Assembly (NCBI RefSeq): GCF_958295425.1
Contig: NC_081144.1
Coordinates: 23,487,398 to 23,551,397, forward strand
Direction of reading: 5' to 3'
Length of the DNA: 64,000 bases
Origin: Solea solea
Lineage: Eukaryota > Chordata > Actinopteri > Pleuronectiformes > Soleidae
Shown: piece by piece, positions 40,800 through 53,915 of the stretch
Position numbering within the stretch: the first letter of the stretch is position 1
How the letters are laid out: each line of letters begins with the position of its first letter
Position numbers and translations under genes: made by a program
Notes under the pieces: generated by a model
What the model saw: the letters and a program-made list of their open reading frames with translations, nothing else
Database searches by the model: none
What the model was told of the DNA's origin: nothing

Positions 40800-43700
40800 A
40801 ATGCTGAATGACTTATGACATTTAGCATAATGCTTTCACATTAAGACCGAGAAATATAGCACTGTGTGAAGCTACATTAATGTGTCATCATTTCCAAAAG
40901 TGTCCCCCTTATCATGGTCCCATCGAACAGCTGGTCCAAGTATTGGCCAAGCCATTAATGTGAGGTTGTGACTTCACTCGTTCTACATGCACCAATTCCC
41001 TGTAGTTACAGACACTTTTTTACATATTAATATGCTTCAAAAAATAGTTTCACCCATTCTGCTTGGGTGACAATGCTTCACCCCACCACAAACTGAAACA
41101 TACTGTAGACATGTTCATGCAGGATGTCAGCACCTGCTGTGGAATAACACGTTCATCGAAAATCACTAATGCTTCTGGACCCCTCAGGCGTGAGAAAGTG
41201 CATCTTTACATGTCCAACTCATGGTGACAGATGGTTCACATTGTAATGTAGCATGACTCACACCATCTTTACACACATTCATACATTCATACATACACGC
41301 AGCTTTACACTCACCAACAGTGGCCTTAATTTTTGATTTTCAATGGTTATAACACTCATTATGAAGATATTTCTCTGTCATTAAGTCCTGGAAATGTATG
41401 ATTGTTGATTGTTGCACTTTATTAACATTTTATTGAGATGTAAGCTGTTTGGTTTTGGTGAATAAGATATCTGTTAAACTACTCCTACATTTAAAAACAT
41501 GAAACATAAGAGAACATTTGTACTTTTGTTGAATGTTTTTAACACCAATTTGAAAGGGTAAAGCAAACAATTCCAAAAGGCTATATGCTAAATGACCCTC
41601 ATATATATTTTAAAGTAAGTAAATAAATTTGGAATATTTGATCAGATCTGATTCTGTTATGCAGCTTTATTTTCAAGTATTCATACTTGTTACATACTGT
41701 ATGTAACTACATAAATAAAGTGAAATTGACAAAGTTAATTGATTATTTAGGTGTTGTGCATTTTGATTTTACTAGTGTTCCCCATGTTTTTGTTTCCGTT
41801 TGGCTAACTTTAGCACTGGTTGTTTCACATGCTAGTTTACGGCACAGGTGATAACTTGGCTGTCTTGAGCTTTAGTCTGTTTTTTTATATAAATATCAAC
41901 AATGCTAGTATATTGTTTATCAAAACAGCCGTGATTTCAAGTGTATTCATGCTAGCTTACTTCACAAAAGGGAGCTAGGCTAAGTTAGCTTTAGTCTGTT
42001 CTATAAATAGATTTTTGTGATTCATTACCAACTTTAAAGGTTGTTTCATGTCCATTCTCCTGTTAGCTAACATCACAGACGATAGTTTGGCTTCTGTTCT
42101 TTAATTTTTGTGTTTAATTAACAAAGAAAATGTTTGTTTACATCCATCTTCATGTGATAGCTACACTTAGCTATGAGATTTCTTTAGCTGGGCCTAATTT
42201 ATTAAGTCATTTGTATTGTTATTTGGCTAAATCTCTAAATCGCTAAATTTTTTTCTTATGACATATGATACATGCAGCCTTGTTTATTAACTTTAAAATA
42301 GTCAAGGAATGTGCGCCTTAACTTTAGTATTTTGCAAGATATAAAATGTCTTAAAACCTACTTGTGACATAAAATGTAACAAGAGAAAGCCATGAGTGAT
42401 AAAGTTAGAGAACTGGGAAGAACTAAGGAGAATGTCCATGACACAACTCATTTTTATAGAAACTACATAGTCGTTCCTAATGATAAAGTGACACCTGGCT
42501 TGAACCCAAAGCTTTGTAAACATGGACCAGACATGGATTGCTCACTGTCATCACGGAGAATCAAGTCCCAACACATTAAAATCTCTCCCATACTAAATAC
42601 TGTACAACACAATGTGCATTGACTCCGCGGCTGCAGATTTGTTTGTGAACATAAAATCTGAGGTCACAATAAACAGTAACTGGAGATCACTGAGTAGTGA
42701 AGGTGTAATACACGACAGAATACCTCTTATGAAACGTGTATGTAGAGCAGCGTGATAGTGAGACGTGGGGAGGAGGAGGAGGAAGAGGAGGAGGTCTGTA
42801 GGGCTTAATATAGAAGGGTTAGTAAGTGGATGGAGAGAAGGAATGGGGTTTATGGCTGTACTAGTGTTGACAGAGTGGGTGAAGACAGACTGTGGGGGTA
42901 TGGTCTCAGATTGACATGCCATTTCTTGTACCTCTGACCTCAGTCAGACCTCAATGCCACAAGTTTATTTTCCGTATAATCAGCTAATTTTTTAATGGTG
43001 CCAGAGTTTCTGGAGAGTAATTTGTTACATGACATTGAAATGGAATTAGACATTAAGAAAAACAAGTAATGATTTATTCCTATATGCTTAACTTTTATCT
43101 TAAATATGACCCACTCAGACCATTCATTATCGTTGAAGCCCATTCGCCAAAAGCCCTGCAGGACCGTCTTGTGATGATGTATGGAGAGTCACTTAATCCC
43201 TCGGTCATTGACTCACATATTTGGGATGGTCGTCAACATAAAACAGCATGAGGGAGTAAACATACATGATAAATTAATAACTGGGAACATGATTATTTGT
43301 GATCTATCTATCTATCCAGCCAATGTATTTGCATTTTTGCTGAATGTACAAAGCCCTTACAGTGATACTTAAATCTACTTGGCTCTTTAAGTGCAAGTTT
43401 ACTGATCTGGTGGTTGTTCTACAAAACAGCCACTAGGTGGAGCATCCTCTTCCTGAACCAACTCAGTGGTGAAAGATTCTCATCATTGTCCACATGCCGG
43501 ACAAGGCTGTAAAAAGAGCCTGTAAAAAGAGGAGGTGCAGAAGTCTAGTTCTCTCTCAAGTGACGTGATTTACATCATGTTATTATGGAATAATGGACGA
43601 AAAATCTGTTGCTCTTCTCCACTTCCAGTATTGGTATCTGTGGGGCAGAAGCTCCGGTAACCGGACAGTGACAAATGAGCAAAGCGTTGATAGCGGCACA

Positions 43701-44640
43701 GGTGGCCGGAGGAGACAGATATGATGACTGGTGGACTAAGTCCTGGTGGGTTTACAGAAGTCATGTTCAGGATGAATGTTTTATGAGCCCCTCGTGTTCC
43801 TGCCAAGGCAAATATCAAACAATGGAATGAGCGCCGAGAGACTCAAACCAGAGTCATGTTACCACACAAAATCTCCCCCTTTTTCCACTCTCAGCCTTTT
43901 TTCCATCTGATCCTGAATCTGGATCCAAAACAGCCCCCACACAATGTGGTTGTCTCGGGTCTACAGCAGACCCTGTGGCTGGTGTTAATTGGAAAAACTG
44001 TGTGGTATGAGGCTGAGCCACCACTATGCCTGTGCATTACACTATGCTGTGTTATTCTTATCATGGAGTAACAGGGTGGCACACGGATTCCACAGAGATT
44101 TTATAGGGGACAGAGTGTTGAAAATGTGTCCAGGCACAGCACCAAGGCAGTAATCCACACAGGACCTCCAAGTTGCTGGATACGCCACGCTGTGTTTTGT
44201 CAACAACTGCAGGTATCGTGGACGTGTGTCTCGTCTGTGGTGGAGCTCTAAGAATAGCTCGATGGCAGATGATAGGGTCTCAAGTTGGCCGGCGGGCATG
44301 TGGCAATACTTGGAGGGAGGTGGCACTATAAGCAAATGTCTCAATGACTGCATCTCACATAAAAGTGTCCAAGATGACAACACAATCTCAGTGTTGTTGA
44401 TCTCATTCGCTTCAAAACTTTAGATTAAACAAGCCTCCATAACCTGTTAGCAGCCCCAATAATCACTGGTACACCATAACATTCATTTTGAAAATATATA
44501 CATACATTTTTCATTCAAATATACAACCCGTTGCAGGTCTTTATTTTCTGTATTCTTTCTTTGAGCATTCTTTTGAAGGCTGGCTATATGAGGTACTGAC
44601 ACATTGTCACTGCTGACTGCGCTAAGTGAGATGCAAATGT
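40800..44640. other. Intergenic, no gene seen
   Basis: AT-rich, with repeated GCTAGTTTA/GCTAGCTTAC phrases between about 41,830 and 42,170 and an AGG-rich stretch at 42,765-42,795. Chance frames reach 113 codons (44,383-44,042, minus) without recognisable domains or splice-bounded structure. Confidence 0.45.
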
Positions 44641-44644
44641 GCAG

Positions 44645-44765
44645 TGTTTGAAATCCTTCCTCCAGATGTATCTAAGCAACACGTACCAAATAAGGCAGCA
44701 GTAGACCAGCAGTTCCTGTGGCCTTGCAAGACACAGATTTTCTCTATGGACTTTGGTGTGGAAGA
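44645..44765. repeat. Fold-back MITE family, copy 6 (right half)
   Basis: GGCAGCAGTAGACCAGCAGT near 44,694 and the right terminal repeat TTTTCTCTATGGACTTTGGT near 44,733. The left half is missing. Copy 5 is the eroded piece in SBK-like intron 1. Confidence 0.75.
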
Positions 44766-44859
44766 GTGATGGTTTACAGACAATTTCCTGTCAAAAAGGC
44801 GGTCTCATAGTGGAGAACATGTTCTACGAATTGTTGTTGTTTCTCTGCTCTCAATGATG

Positions 44860-44945
44860 TTGTCCATGTACAGTGCCTACAGTGAGATGTTGTATGTTGT
44901 GATTTGGTGCTATACAAATAAAATTTAACTGAATTAAGTTGCTTA
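44860..44945 (+). mobile_element. LINE 3' end relic
   Basis: GTGATTTGGTGCTATACAAA followed by TAAAATTTAACTGAATTAAG is the usual 3' terminus of L2-type fish LINEs. No coding part remains. Confidence 0.65.
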
Positions 44946-45567
44946 AATCTGTTTGTCCATGTGTCCCCACAGCACAGTGAGCTCAGTGTGTCTCATACAA
45001 CCACACTCTTGACTTTAAAATGATTAGCAAACATATATATCTGTCTAATCATATTATTTATATACTGAAAACTATACCCTTTAATTTGTGATTTTACGAC
45101 AGTCTGAAAATGTGTCTTTCCGGAAAAAGTAAAACTTTTCTTCCATAAAATAACACATTTTTTCCACGTCTTAACTTTGATCATATGATGAATTCAACCT
45201 TTTAATACTAAATAGATATGATGCCATCGTGCCATGTAACTCTATGATATTCTTCTCTATTCTATTACAAACACTATAATCCCACATTAATGTGGGTATG
45301 TCGTTGTCACTATTCATTATTTGAGTTATTTTCCGCTCCTACAGTCAAAGCAGCGCAAGTGCATTAACTCACATTGTCAGAAAGGTGCGAGTAACCTCAC
45401 TCAGTATTTATAGTTCTCAGTGTGGGGTCAGTGTCAGGTTTATAAGCTCATGTCATGATGACACGTCGTCGACGGCATTGGACTTTAACTGTGATTCTAC
45501 CACAGCAGATTCCTCCATTTATTGTGTTGTCAAATGGTGATGACTTTTATTATGGGGGACCACAAAA

Positions 45568-45636
45568 CACACACACACACACACACACACATACTGTGAC
45601 TTTAGTTACAGTATGTGTGTGTGTGTAACTAAAGTC
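45568..45636. repeat. (CA)n/(GT)n stem-loop with repeated loop sequence
   Basis: (AC)n-ATACTGT at 45,568-45,597 pairs with ACAGTAT-(GT)6 at 45,608-45,626 around the loop GACTTTAGTT. The loop's own complement AACTAAAGTC follows at 45,627-45,636, so a second exclusive hairpin can form. Confidence 0.85.
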
Positions 45637-45639
45637 AAA

Positions 45640-47500
45640 GGTCAGTGAAGACGTGGTGAAATACAGTAGAAAGAAGAAAATACTGCCATCTAGTGACAAT
45701 GAAAGGAAAAAGTAGTATAGTAAGTACAGTAGTATAAAGGGAACGTCCTTTTTTTAATTTGAAATCATAATGAAGTCCTGACAGGAGCTTTAATTTTATT
45801 TATTGTTTGGCAAATCTTAAGTTTTAGTGTTTTTATTATTTTATGTTAAGTAAAGTAAAGTTAAGTAAATGCATTTTTTTTCTATTTTACATTTTCTTTT
45901 TTACATGTTTTTAATGAAGTACTTTGTTTTGAGAAGTGCTATATAGATAACAACTAGTACTATATATAACTACTGTAGATTAGTGACTCCCAAAGTGTGA
46001 GATACTACAGGTGGAAAAAAGATTTAAAAAAAATAAAAACATTATTTAATTAAATGAATTAATGAATGGATTTTTAAGTTTCTGTTTGGTAATAAACTAT
46101 AATAACTACTATAGATTATTAGAGACTAATTATGGATAATGTATACTACTGTTATAACTACTAATACCAATAATTATAATAATTATTATCATTATTATTT
46201 ATAGAGTTATAGTAGTACAATCATACATGAATGACAGCACATGGTTGACACACACACACACACACACACACACAGTCAGAATAAAGGTATAATTTAAGGC
46301 AGCATTTCACAAACCATCTAACATTCGTCTTTTAAAAAAAATCACAATATCAGTCCTGACAAGAGCAATTTTGTGCTTAAATTAGTGCCTAATCTACTAC
46401 CATATCTGTAACACCTAATATTATTTCTAAGAGATGTTTGTGAAATACATAAAATAAAATATAAAAGTATAAAATATAAGTTATTTTCTGCTTGTTATTT
46501 AAAACATTTACACATAAATCTTCAGTAAAAGGTTGACAAAACTATGCAAATTGCAAAAATATGCAAAAACGTTTCTTGGTGGGACATTTAAGAGTTTTAA
46601 AATTGAAAGTGGGCTGCAGCAACTTTACGTTTCCGTCACATTTGACAGATTTGTGTTCACACACTCAGCTGTTCTATTCTCACATGGCGTGCTTCATCCT
46701 GTGCTTAACTCGGAGAGAAGAAACTGGATTCCTCACGATCTGCACACATGACATGACCGAGTGTAACTAGAGCACTGATGTCACCCTGACAACATTTTTC
46801 TTTTTTTTAGATCCTAATGCAACAACCAGATTGTGTAAATACAAAACATGACTGTGAAAGCTTCATAAATGATGATAAAAAAGCAGAAAACTCCATTACC
46901 GCTGTGCCTCACAATGTTTTGTGACATAACGTAACAGTCAATGAAAGTGTGGCTTTGTTTTAGTATGTTTATCATTAAAAGTTAGTTGATTATTTAAAAT
47001 GTAACCAAATTAAAAATGTATATTGTTTATTCTAAGCAAGTTTTCTTTCAACAAGGTAAACAAATGTGCACAAGGTAAAAGTCAAATATAACAGATACAT
47101 ATACAAAGCAAACAAGTCAGTTCAAATAAAAATGAATGAAACTGAAAAACAATAAGAATAATAAATATTAACTATGTGTTTGTCTAAAACAAAAGTGTCT
47201 AATTTTAATGTATTTTGTAAAATGATAAAAAAGTTATTCCATAAGTAAATTTACCAATGAATGAAAGGATGAATTCTAATAACCAGCACAGTCCATTTAA
47301 CTTCACAAGTATTGTGTTATTTATCTGGACCTCACATGAGGTGTAATTTCGTTTCAAACCAGCAGAGGGCGCACATCAACCAGCGTATCCAGCCATGGAT
47401 TGAAGCTCAACCCAAGGTTAGGTCATAACAAATACAAAAATAGATATGTGATTCAATTTCTATTGATATTATATATAATATTTAGTGACCTGAAGTAAAC
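45640..47500. other. Intergenic, no gene seen
   Basis: AT-rich. (CA)n microsatellite at 46,249-46,273. No coding feature recognised. Confidence 0.45.
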
Positions 47501-47870
47501 ACATGAAAACCAAAGTGTCCCAACAGAGTACCGTGTAATTGTACCCACTTGTGGGGACCTAAATGACAACACACTCACATAATGGGGACCTGTCTTCCTT
47601 ACGGGTACGTAAATGATTACATTGTCAGTTGAAGACATGTTTTATGGATGTATGTGGTTTTTAGACCTCACAAATATAGAAATACAAGTATTAACACACC
47701 CACATTCTGGTTTCCATGACATCGGAGGACATTACATAACCAGTTTCTGGCTAACTTTAACCTTAACCTAACCACAATTCAAAACTCAGGTTCTCCCTCA
47801 TTAGGACCAGGGTTTTGGTCTCCGTAAGGGCGACTGGTCCTGACAAGTACACACACACGCACACAGGTTA
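47500..47870. repeat. Dispersed repeat with GTGGGGACC phrases
   Basis: TTGTGGGGACCT, ATGGGGACCT, ACTTTAACCTTAACCTAACC and GGTCCTGACAAGTACACACA are hallmarks of a common fish repeat. It is decayed. Confidence 0.55.
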
Positions 47871-48199
47871 AAACTGCATCATTCAATCAAACTAATTTTT
47901 CTTAAATCTAAACTAGTCTTTTTAAAAGACATGCATTGACATTATATATAATATTTAATACAATATAATATAAAATATTATAATAGCCTCATCCATAACC
48001 AGTTACTTGATTAATAATTGATTATTTGTGTATAAGCAGTAATTTTTCAGACACATTTTTGTGTATTTTGGCTTTTAATTTCTAGAATATTTGATCCTTT
48101 TTTCATGCATGTTGTTAAATAAATGATGCCATTATGCCAGATTGTGCCATTTCCGAGTGTTCTCAATTTTTCATGTATTTCTTTATTTTTTAAACAACG

Positions 48200-48680
48200 T
48201 GAACTAAAATACTCACACTAACACACCTTATGCACAAAAATGTCCACATTGAAACCCATTCAAATCATTATTTTTGATGCTTCATGACAAAAACTTGGCA
48301 ATTTAAGGGTTTAAAACTTTAAAACATTAATTAATGTTTGATATGTATGATTAGGTTGGTTTAAACCTTTAAAAAATGCTCTAGGTGTGTTAATGTGAGT
48401 ATTTTATAAAATCTGACATTGCAAAACAATAATATAATATATGTGTAATATAAATAAATGTTTCTCCTAACCTTTGACATATGCCAGGCTGTAATAATTA
48501 AACCAAAAAAAAAAAAAATCAAGTTCGCATGAAGAAAATAATTCATTTATTGTGTTGTCTAAGATCATCAAATGAAGGTGTATCCTGACAAAAACTTGGC
48601 TGATGTTGGTTGAATGTATACAATTTTTATAGCTTCACCCTTTGGTTCTCCAGGTGTGTTAATGTCACTTTTTTAAAGGC
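48200..48680. repeat. Compound repeat with inverted and direct AGGTGTGTTAATGT copies
   Basis: AAAATACTCACACTAACACA at 48,209 is the inverted form of GTGTTAATGTGAGTATTTTA near 48,387. Direct copies of TGACAAAAACTTGGC (48,285 and 48,586) and of AGGTGTGTTAATGT (48,384 and 48,653) define two units of about 130 bp within the block. Confidence 0.7.
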
Positions 48681-50300
48681 ACAGTAAGGTGTGTGTTCAG
48701 TGTTTACACACAGGTAAAGTCTTTAGTGACCGATTTACAGAGTCAACACAGTCAGCACTCTCACACACACGTCAGGTTTCCACATCCACGGTCAGGACGT
48801 GTTTGCTGAGGTCAGAGTGAGAGGTCATGGTGATACTGGGGAAAGGTCATGTATGTGTGGGTGTGTGTGTGTATTTATTTGCAGTATAACTGAATGAATG
48901 CGTTAAAACAGGAAGAGGAATGTTTTTACAGTAAAATGCGACAGAAGTGGACTTCTACAGAAAGAGGAACTGCTGGAGTTAATGGAAGCAGAGGAAGCCA
49001 CTTTCCCCACATATATTATCTTCTTCCTGTTTTGTTCAGTTTTGCTTTTTTTTAGCAAGTTCACTTTTCACGTAATGACAGAAGAGTTTGTTTTTGAAGA
49101 AACGACAACGACCCTTGAGACAGAATGACTTTCCTCTCAGTACAGTTTTTCTGAGAGGTCAGACAAACTTCTGGTTTCATGACGCTGCACAGGAAAATGT
49201 GTTATTAACCACCTGTGTCATGTGATGTGTGCCTATTAAAGTGGCCACTGAGACGTTTCACTGTATATAAATCATTCTTTCCAAAGGCAAATATCATCTG
49301 AATAATAGATTTCCAAGAGATATACTGAATACAATATCAAAGACAAATTCAATTCATAACTTTAGTTTTAGTTTTTTCCCATTTTCTTTTAATATATATT
49401 TGTATGATTTTATGATAGATTATACAGGCTGTGTTTACGGTATATTCATATAGACACAGTTTTGATGTTGCTAAATAATCCTGCATTTACAGTCAATGTA
49501 ATTTGGTCAATTTGCAATTATTTATTATATTATTTACAATGTGTATTAATATTATACTTTTTTATTAATACTGCACATTTAATGCATTAAATGCAGCTCA
49601 GCATGCTTAACAATTTAACATTTAACAACATAATAAAACACAAGAAGGGGTGAAATGCATAAATATCTGTACACCGATAGATGTGTATAAGTAACTTGAT
49701 TTATTGACGTGGTATGTAAAATAGATATTAACATGAATTCCATAATCAGCAGAGTGAGTTTAATAAGCACTAAAACATAACAGCACTTTGAACCATTTGT
49801 TCAGCCATTTTTACACCAGCAGAGGGCGCTCTGATGCATGTAAAGAGGACAAAGTTACACTGCCGTGTTCCCCAGTGACATGAGAGTTAATCTCAGTTCT
49901 GTATCAAACTGTGATAATAAAAAAAAAAAATACAGAGAAACAGAGGTCAGCGTTGAGAGGAAAAACAATGTCACATGTTTTCAGAGCAAAGAAATAGAGA
50001 AGAAAAGTCAAGGTGAAAGCAGAATAGAAAACAAGCGTCCACCTTATCTGCTCCATCCAGAGGACAGCGTGGTCAACCACTGTGTCTCGTCACTCTGGTT
50101 CCTTCCTTCCTCTTTTCAGTCATTTTCAAAGAATTTCCCTGCCGTTTTTTTTTCCTTTGCCGGGCAGCCTCCCACACAGGGTTTAAATAAAAACAATGAC
50201 ATATCACAAAGTCAAACACAGTTTACTGTCCATACTGTCCTGTGGTGTCCACGAGGACATTCAAACATTTGTATTTGACATTGCTTGGTCATTCGGTACA
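48681..50300. other. Intergenic, no gene seen
   Basis: A 137-codon plus frame at 49,865-50,278 has no recognisable domain, signal peptide or membrane span and includes a Lys run from an A tract. It is treated as chance. Confidence 0.45.

Positions 50301-50351
<51 letters not shown>
50301..50351. repeat. (ATT)n microsatellite
   Basis: About 17 ATT units. Confidence 0.95.
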
Positions 50352-50354
<3 letters not shown>

Positions 50355-50664
50355 AATAAAAGCTGTTATTTTTATGCTTCTGTACATTCTACAACAGAAG
50401 ACCCCTCATGTATTTTCCCATTTAATAATCAATCAGATAAATCTTATCTAAGAAAACACATAATATGTATGTCTATAAAATGGGTTGAAAGCTTTATTGT
50501 TGATATAGATAAGACATAAATAAATGACATGAACAGAAATGCACTGCACATCTTGTTTTTATGAATATTGCACAGTTAACATTAGTTAAGTGTCCTTAAA
50601 GCCCAAGGATAAACACTTAAACTTTCACTTTTTAAAAGATTGATAAACATTGACACTGACCGTT

Positions 50665-50760
50665 AATTTAACTCAAGGAGGCAGCGGTGGATCAGCAACG
50701 TCTGTGCACTGTGGCGTTAAATCGTCGATTTCTGTATGGAATTTGGTGTGGGGAGTGTTC
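50665..50760. repeat. Fold-back MITE family, copy 7 (right half)
   Basis: GGAGGCAGCGGTGGATCAGC at 50,679 and TTTCTGTATGGAATTTGGTG near 50,729 match the marker and the right terminal repeat of the family. Confidence 0.7.
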
Positions 50761-51414
50761 ATGTTGTACGAAACTCAATGAAAGACTCTTCGACATAAAC
50801 TGGCATAGATTTTATCATGTGAGCATTTACACACAACATGTAAAAACGTGTATGTCTGCAGAAAAAGGTTCTTACTGCTCTTCTTAGTAATATTGAGCTT
50901 AAGTTTTGTTCACTCAGACAGAAAAATAACGTTTTTTTGATTACCTTGACATGTTTCGACCACTTCCTGTGGTCTTCCTCAGCTGGGTCACGTGATGTAA
51001 CATGTGACACGTTTTGCTTCCTGTTTTAACACAAAAAAAGCGTATTTTTCTGTCTGTCTGAAAAAAAACATGCACGTCTGTACAATTTTTGACCACAGAC
51101 CAAAGACCAAAAACAGTTAAACCTGGGGTCGCTCCCCTTCCATGCCAGGCTGCAGCCCCGTTTCCTTGGTAACAGAGGAGTTTTTGGCCGGTGGCCAGAC
51201 CCTGCAGTGTGGAGTCCCAGCACTGCATCAGCACCAACCTAAATATACACACACCCATCCATCCCTCACTCCCTCACTCACTCACTCGCCGTCACGCACA
51301 CAGACTCAGTCGACTGCAGAGAGAAGACACTCGATCGTATGTATATAAAAGTTCTTGACACGCGTGTGTCCACATATGGTCAGTCGTGGTTGTGGCACAC
51401 ATATATATATATAA

Positions 51415-51649
51415 ATAAACACACACACACACAAACAGTACATATATATATATATAATGTATATATAGAGTACATGTAAGCACGGCAGGAATCAGAGAAA
51501 CTTTAATGATCAGTGCAGAGAAACAGCAGACGTTTGCTGCATCCACTCTCTTTGAAATGTCCTTCATTCGTGATGATGCCACTGATGTATTCAGCCTCTC
51601 CCTCTCTCTCTATGTCGAGCTAATACTCTGTGCAGTGTGTGTTTGGATG

Positions 51650-51694
<45 letters not shown>

Positions 51695-51700
51695 GACAAC
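51415..51700. repeat. Microsatellite cluster (CA, TA, CT)
   Basis: (AC)n at about 51,419-51,433, (TA)n at about 51,442-51,456 and a (CT)n-(CA)n compound tract at 51,653-51,694. Confidence 0.9.
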
Positions 51701-51954
51701 ATTTCCATTGGAAATCGCATTTTCTAACAAATCCAATTTGTTTTCCAGTGCAGTCTTTGAGCTCTGCAGCAGAAGTAATCTGTGTTAAATACTCTCACAC
51801 TTTTCCACGACACTGTTCCAGCACCACTCGGCACGGCTCTTTTTGCTTTTCCATCACTGATAGTGCCTGATCGGTCAGAGAGTGTCGTGAGCGTGATTCG
51901 TCACGTGCTAACCCTGATGGAAAAGCAAGATTAACGAGTCGAGATGAGCCGATT

Positions 51955-52260
51955 CGTGCAAGAACTGTATAATGGAGTACACGGTACAAATACTTATTTG
52001 TATTTCTAGCAACTTTGACTTTTACTCCACTACATTTCATCTATCTTTGTTACTACCAAATAAAATCATAAGAAGAAGAGTTGGTATTATGGTCTGTATT
52101 TATATAGAGCTTTTCTAGTCTTGATGAATTGCTTTACACTTTTCACCCATGGCTCATAACTCCTCATGTAAGTACAGTAAGTGTCAAAGTTTAAGACTTT
52201 TACCTAAGTCATTTTCAGGTAAAATACTTGTACTTTGACTTTAAAAGAATCACCTTTAAG
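51955..52260 (-). repeat. GTGGAGTAAAAG-type repeat, copy 2
   Basis: TTTGACTTTTACTCCACTAC near 52,013 is the reverse of the 3.3 kb core; GTACAAATACTTATTTGTAT precedes it. Confidence 0.6.
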
Positions 52261-53800
52261 GTACTTTCTACACGACTGCTTATGAGTTTTTAAACAACGT
52301 GACAAGCCAGTGTGTTCCGACGTTCAAACATTATTTTAAATAATAACGTCAACCGCATCTGTGGCGCTGCTGATATTTCCTCTGTGTGCACAGTTGTTTG
52401 CAGGTGCCATGTGCGTGTGTTTGTGCGTTTGTGTGTTTGTGGGTACACAAAATGATGTCAGTGCATTTACTGTCACACATCCTGATGTCACAGCACCTGG
52501 GTTATTTTTGCAGACGCTCAAATCAAAATAAATCCATGTTTACTTTTGAAAGATGTGACGCACGCAATACTTTGCTCTACCTTTTCTCTCCTTACGTTGA
52601 CTGTTTAATATGTTACGTAGCTCTTTTTGCTGTCTTTGTGATCAAACCTTCTATTAAGGACATAAAAAGCTATATTTTTAGCTCCCCTATAGTCATTCTA
52701 CCAGCGATCCTTGCATCATTGTTAACTAATGACCACTTTTCACTACCTGCTCATATCTGGGACTTTGACGACGACTTAACCTTCAAAATAAACCTTAAAC
52801 ATTGTCTCAAAGCAAAGAATTCAAGGTTAACTGCGTATAAAGTAGTGATCGCTGCTATTTTTTGATTACAATGTCTTCATATCACGTCAATGACTGTGAG
52901 TTATTTCCGTGTAACTGTTTTACGCTTCCCGCCTTAAGACAACAGACGTCATTTAGCAACTGTGCTATTTCTGGCATATTTACATTCATGCTCTCTGCAG
53001 ATTAACTTCTTTTAAAGTAACACAAAGCAGGCTTTGCTCTCTGGATCCCCTTACAGGTGGAGGTAGGAGAACAGGAACAGGAAATACATGCAAAAAGGAA
53101 CAAAGTAACGCAAATAAACAAAATGAACCAACCAGGACACGGAGGAGCAAGAGACTAAATACTCTAGAGGTTGACAGGGACAATCAAATTCAGGTGAGAC
53201 TAACAAGACACAGGTGAGACATATTAGGGCGGGGCAGACAATCAAAGACAGTACAGGAAGTTAAATTTGACAGGGAAAAACTACAAAATAAAACAGGGAA
53301 CAAGGAACTGAAACCCATACATAGAACTAAAAATCAAAGGTAAATAAATCCAGGGGTTGTGACACCAAAAAAATTGACAAAAAAAAACAATCATGGAAAC
53401 ATTATTTGAAAGTTGAAACCTTACATTGTGCCTCTTTAAATCACATTTAGAGTCACTGTGATGGTTCAGTGTCTTGTCGCAGAGAGAGGGAGGATTGTCT
53501 CCACTCCATCGACTGTCTGTTGGCGGAAAACCAGCCGTGCAAGTTCAGGGCAAGTGAAGTCCGGCTACAAGATCAAGGCAGTGATTGTGTTATTTTAGAT
53601 GCAAACAAGATGTGCTGGCAGTGAAAAAGAAGCAGAGAAAACCGTTGTTGGAGGAATTGAGGATGAAGAAACGACTGTCTGACCAAATTGGCCGTTTATT
53701 GCTGTTGCACTTTTAAGTATCTTTGGGATAAACTCTCTCCAGGAGGGAGGGTGGGAGTGTCAGCGGTGAGTTTTTACACACATGGTGGAGCTCTGTCAAG
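52261..53800. other. Intergenic, no convincing gene
   Basis: A 159-codon plus frame (52,386-52,865) has hydrophobic stretches but no recognisable family, and begins in a (GTGT)n-rich Cys/Val run. It is probably chance. A separate block at 53,190-53,350 is A-rich. Confidence 0.4.
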
Positions 53801-53829
53801 ATACTGGCAGAAAACGAGTGATTTATAAG

Positions 53830-53915
53830 TGATTTATTTTTGAAAAATGTTGTGGAGTAAAAGTGAAAGTTGCTAGAAAAAAATTTCAGTAGGTTACGTA
53901 CAATAAAACTTGAAT
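53830..53915 (+). repeat. GTGGAGTAAAAG-type repeat, copy 3
   Basis: GTTGTGGAGTAAAAGTGAAA and GTTGCTAGAAAAAAA match the core of the 3.3 kb copy; GTACAATAAAACTT follows. Confidence 0.6.

Noticed and set aside
44042..44383. 113-codon minus-strand frame
   Set aside because: No recognised domain and no adjoining exon; kept as unexplained chance frame.
47500..47870. AACCTTAACCTAACC as a telomere remnant
   Set aside because: Only a couple of imperfect units, inside a known type of dispersed fish repeat.
49865..50278. 137-codon plus-strand frame
   Set aside because: No recognisable family, no splice or promoter context, and an A-tract Lys run; consistent with chance.
52386..52865. 159-codon plus-strand frame with hydrophobic stretches
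   Set aside because: Starts in a GT-rich simple repeat; no conserved motif, and topology is not coherent for a membrane protein family I know.
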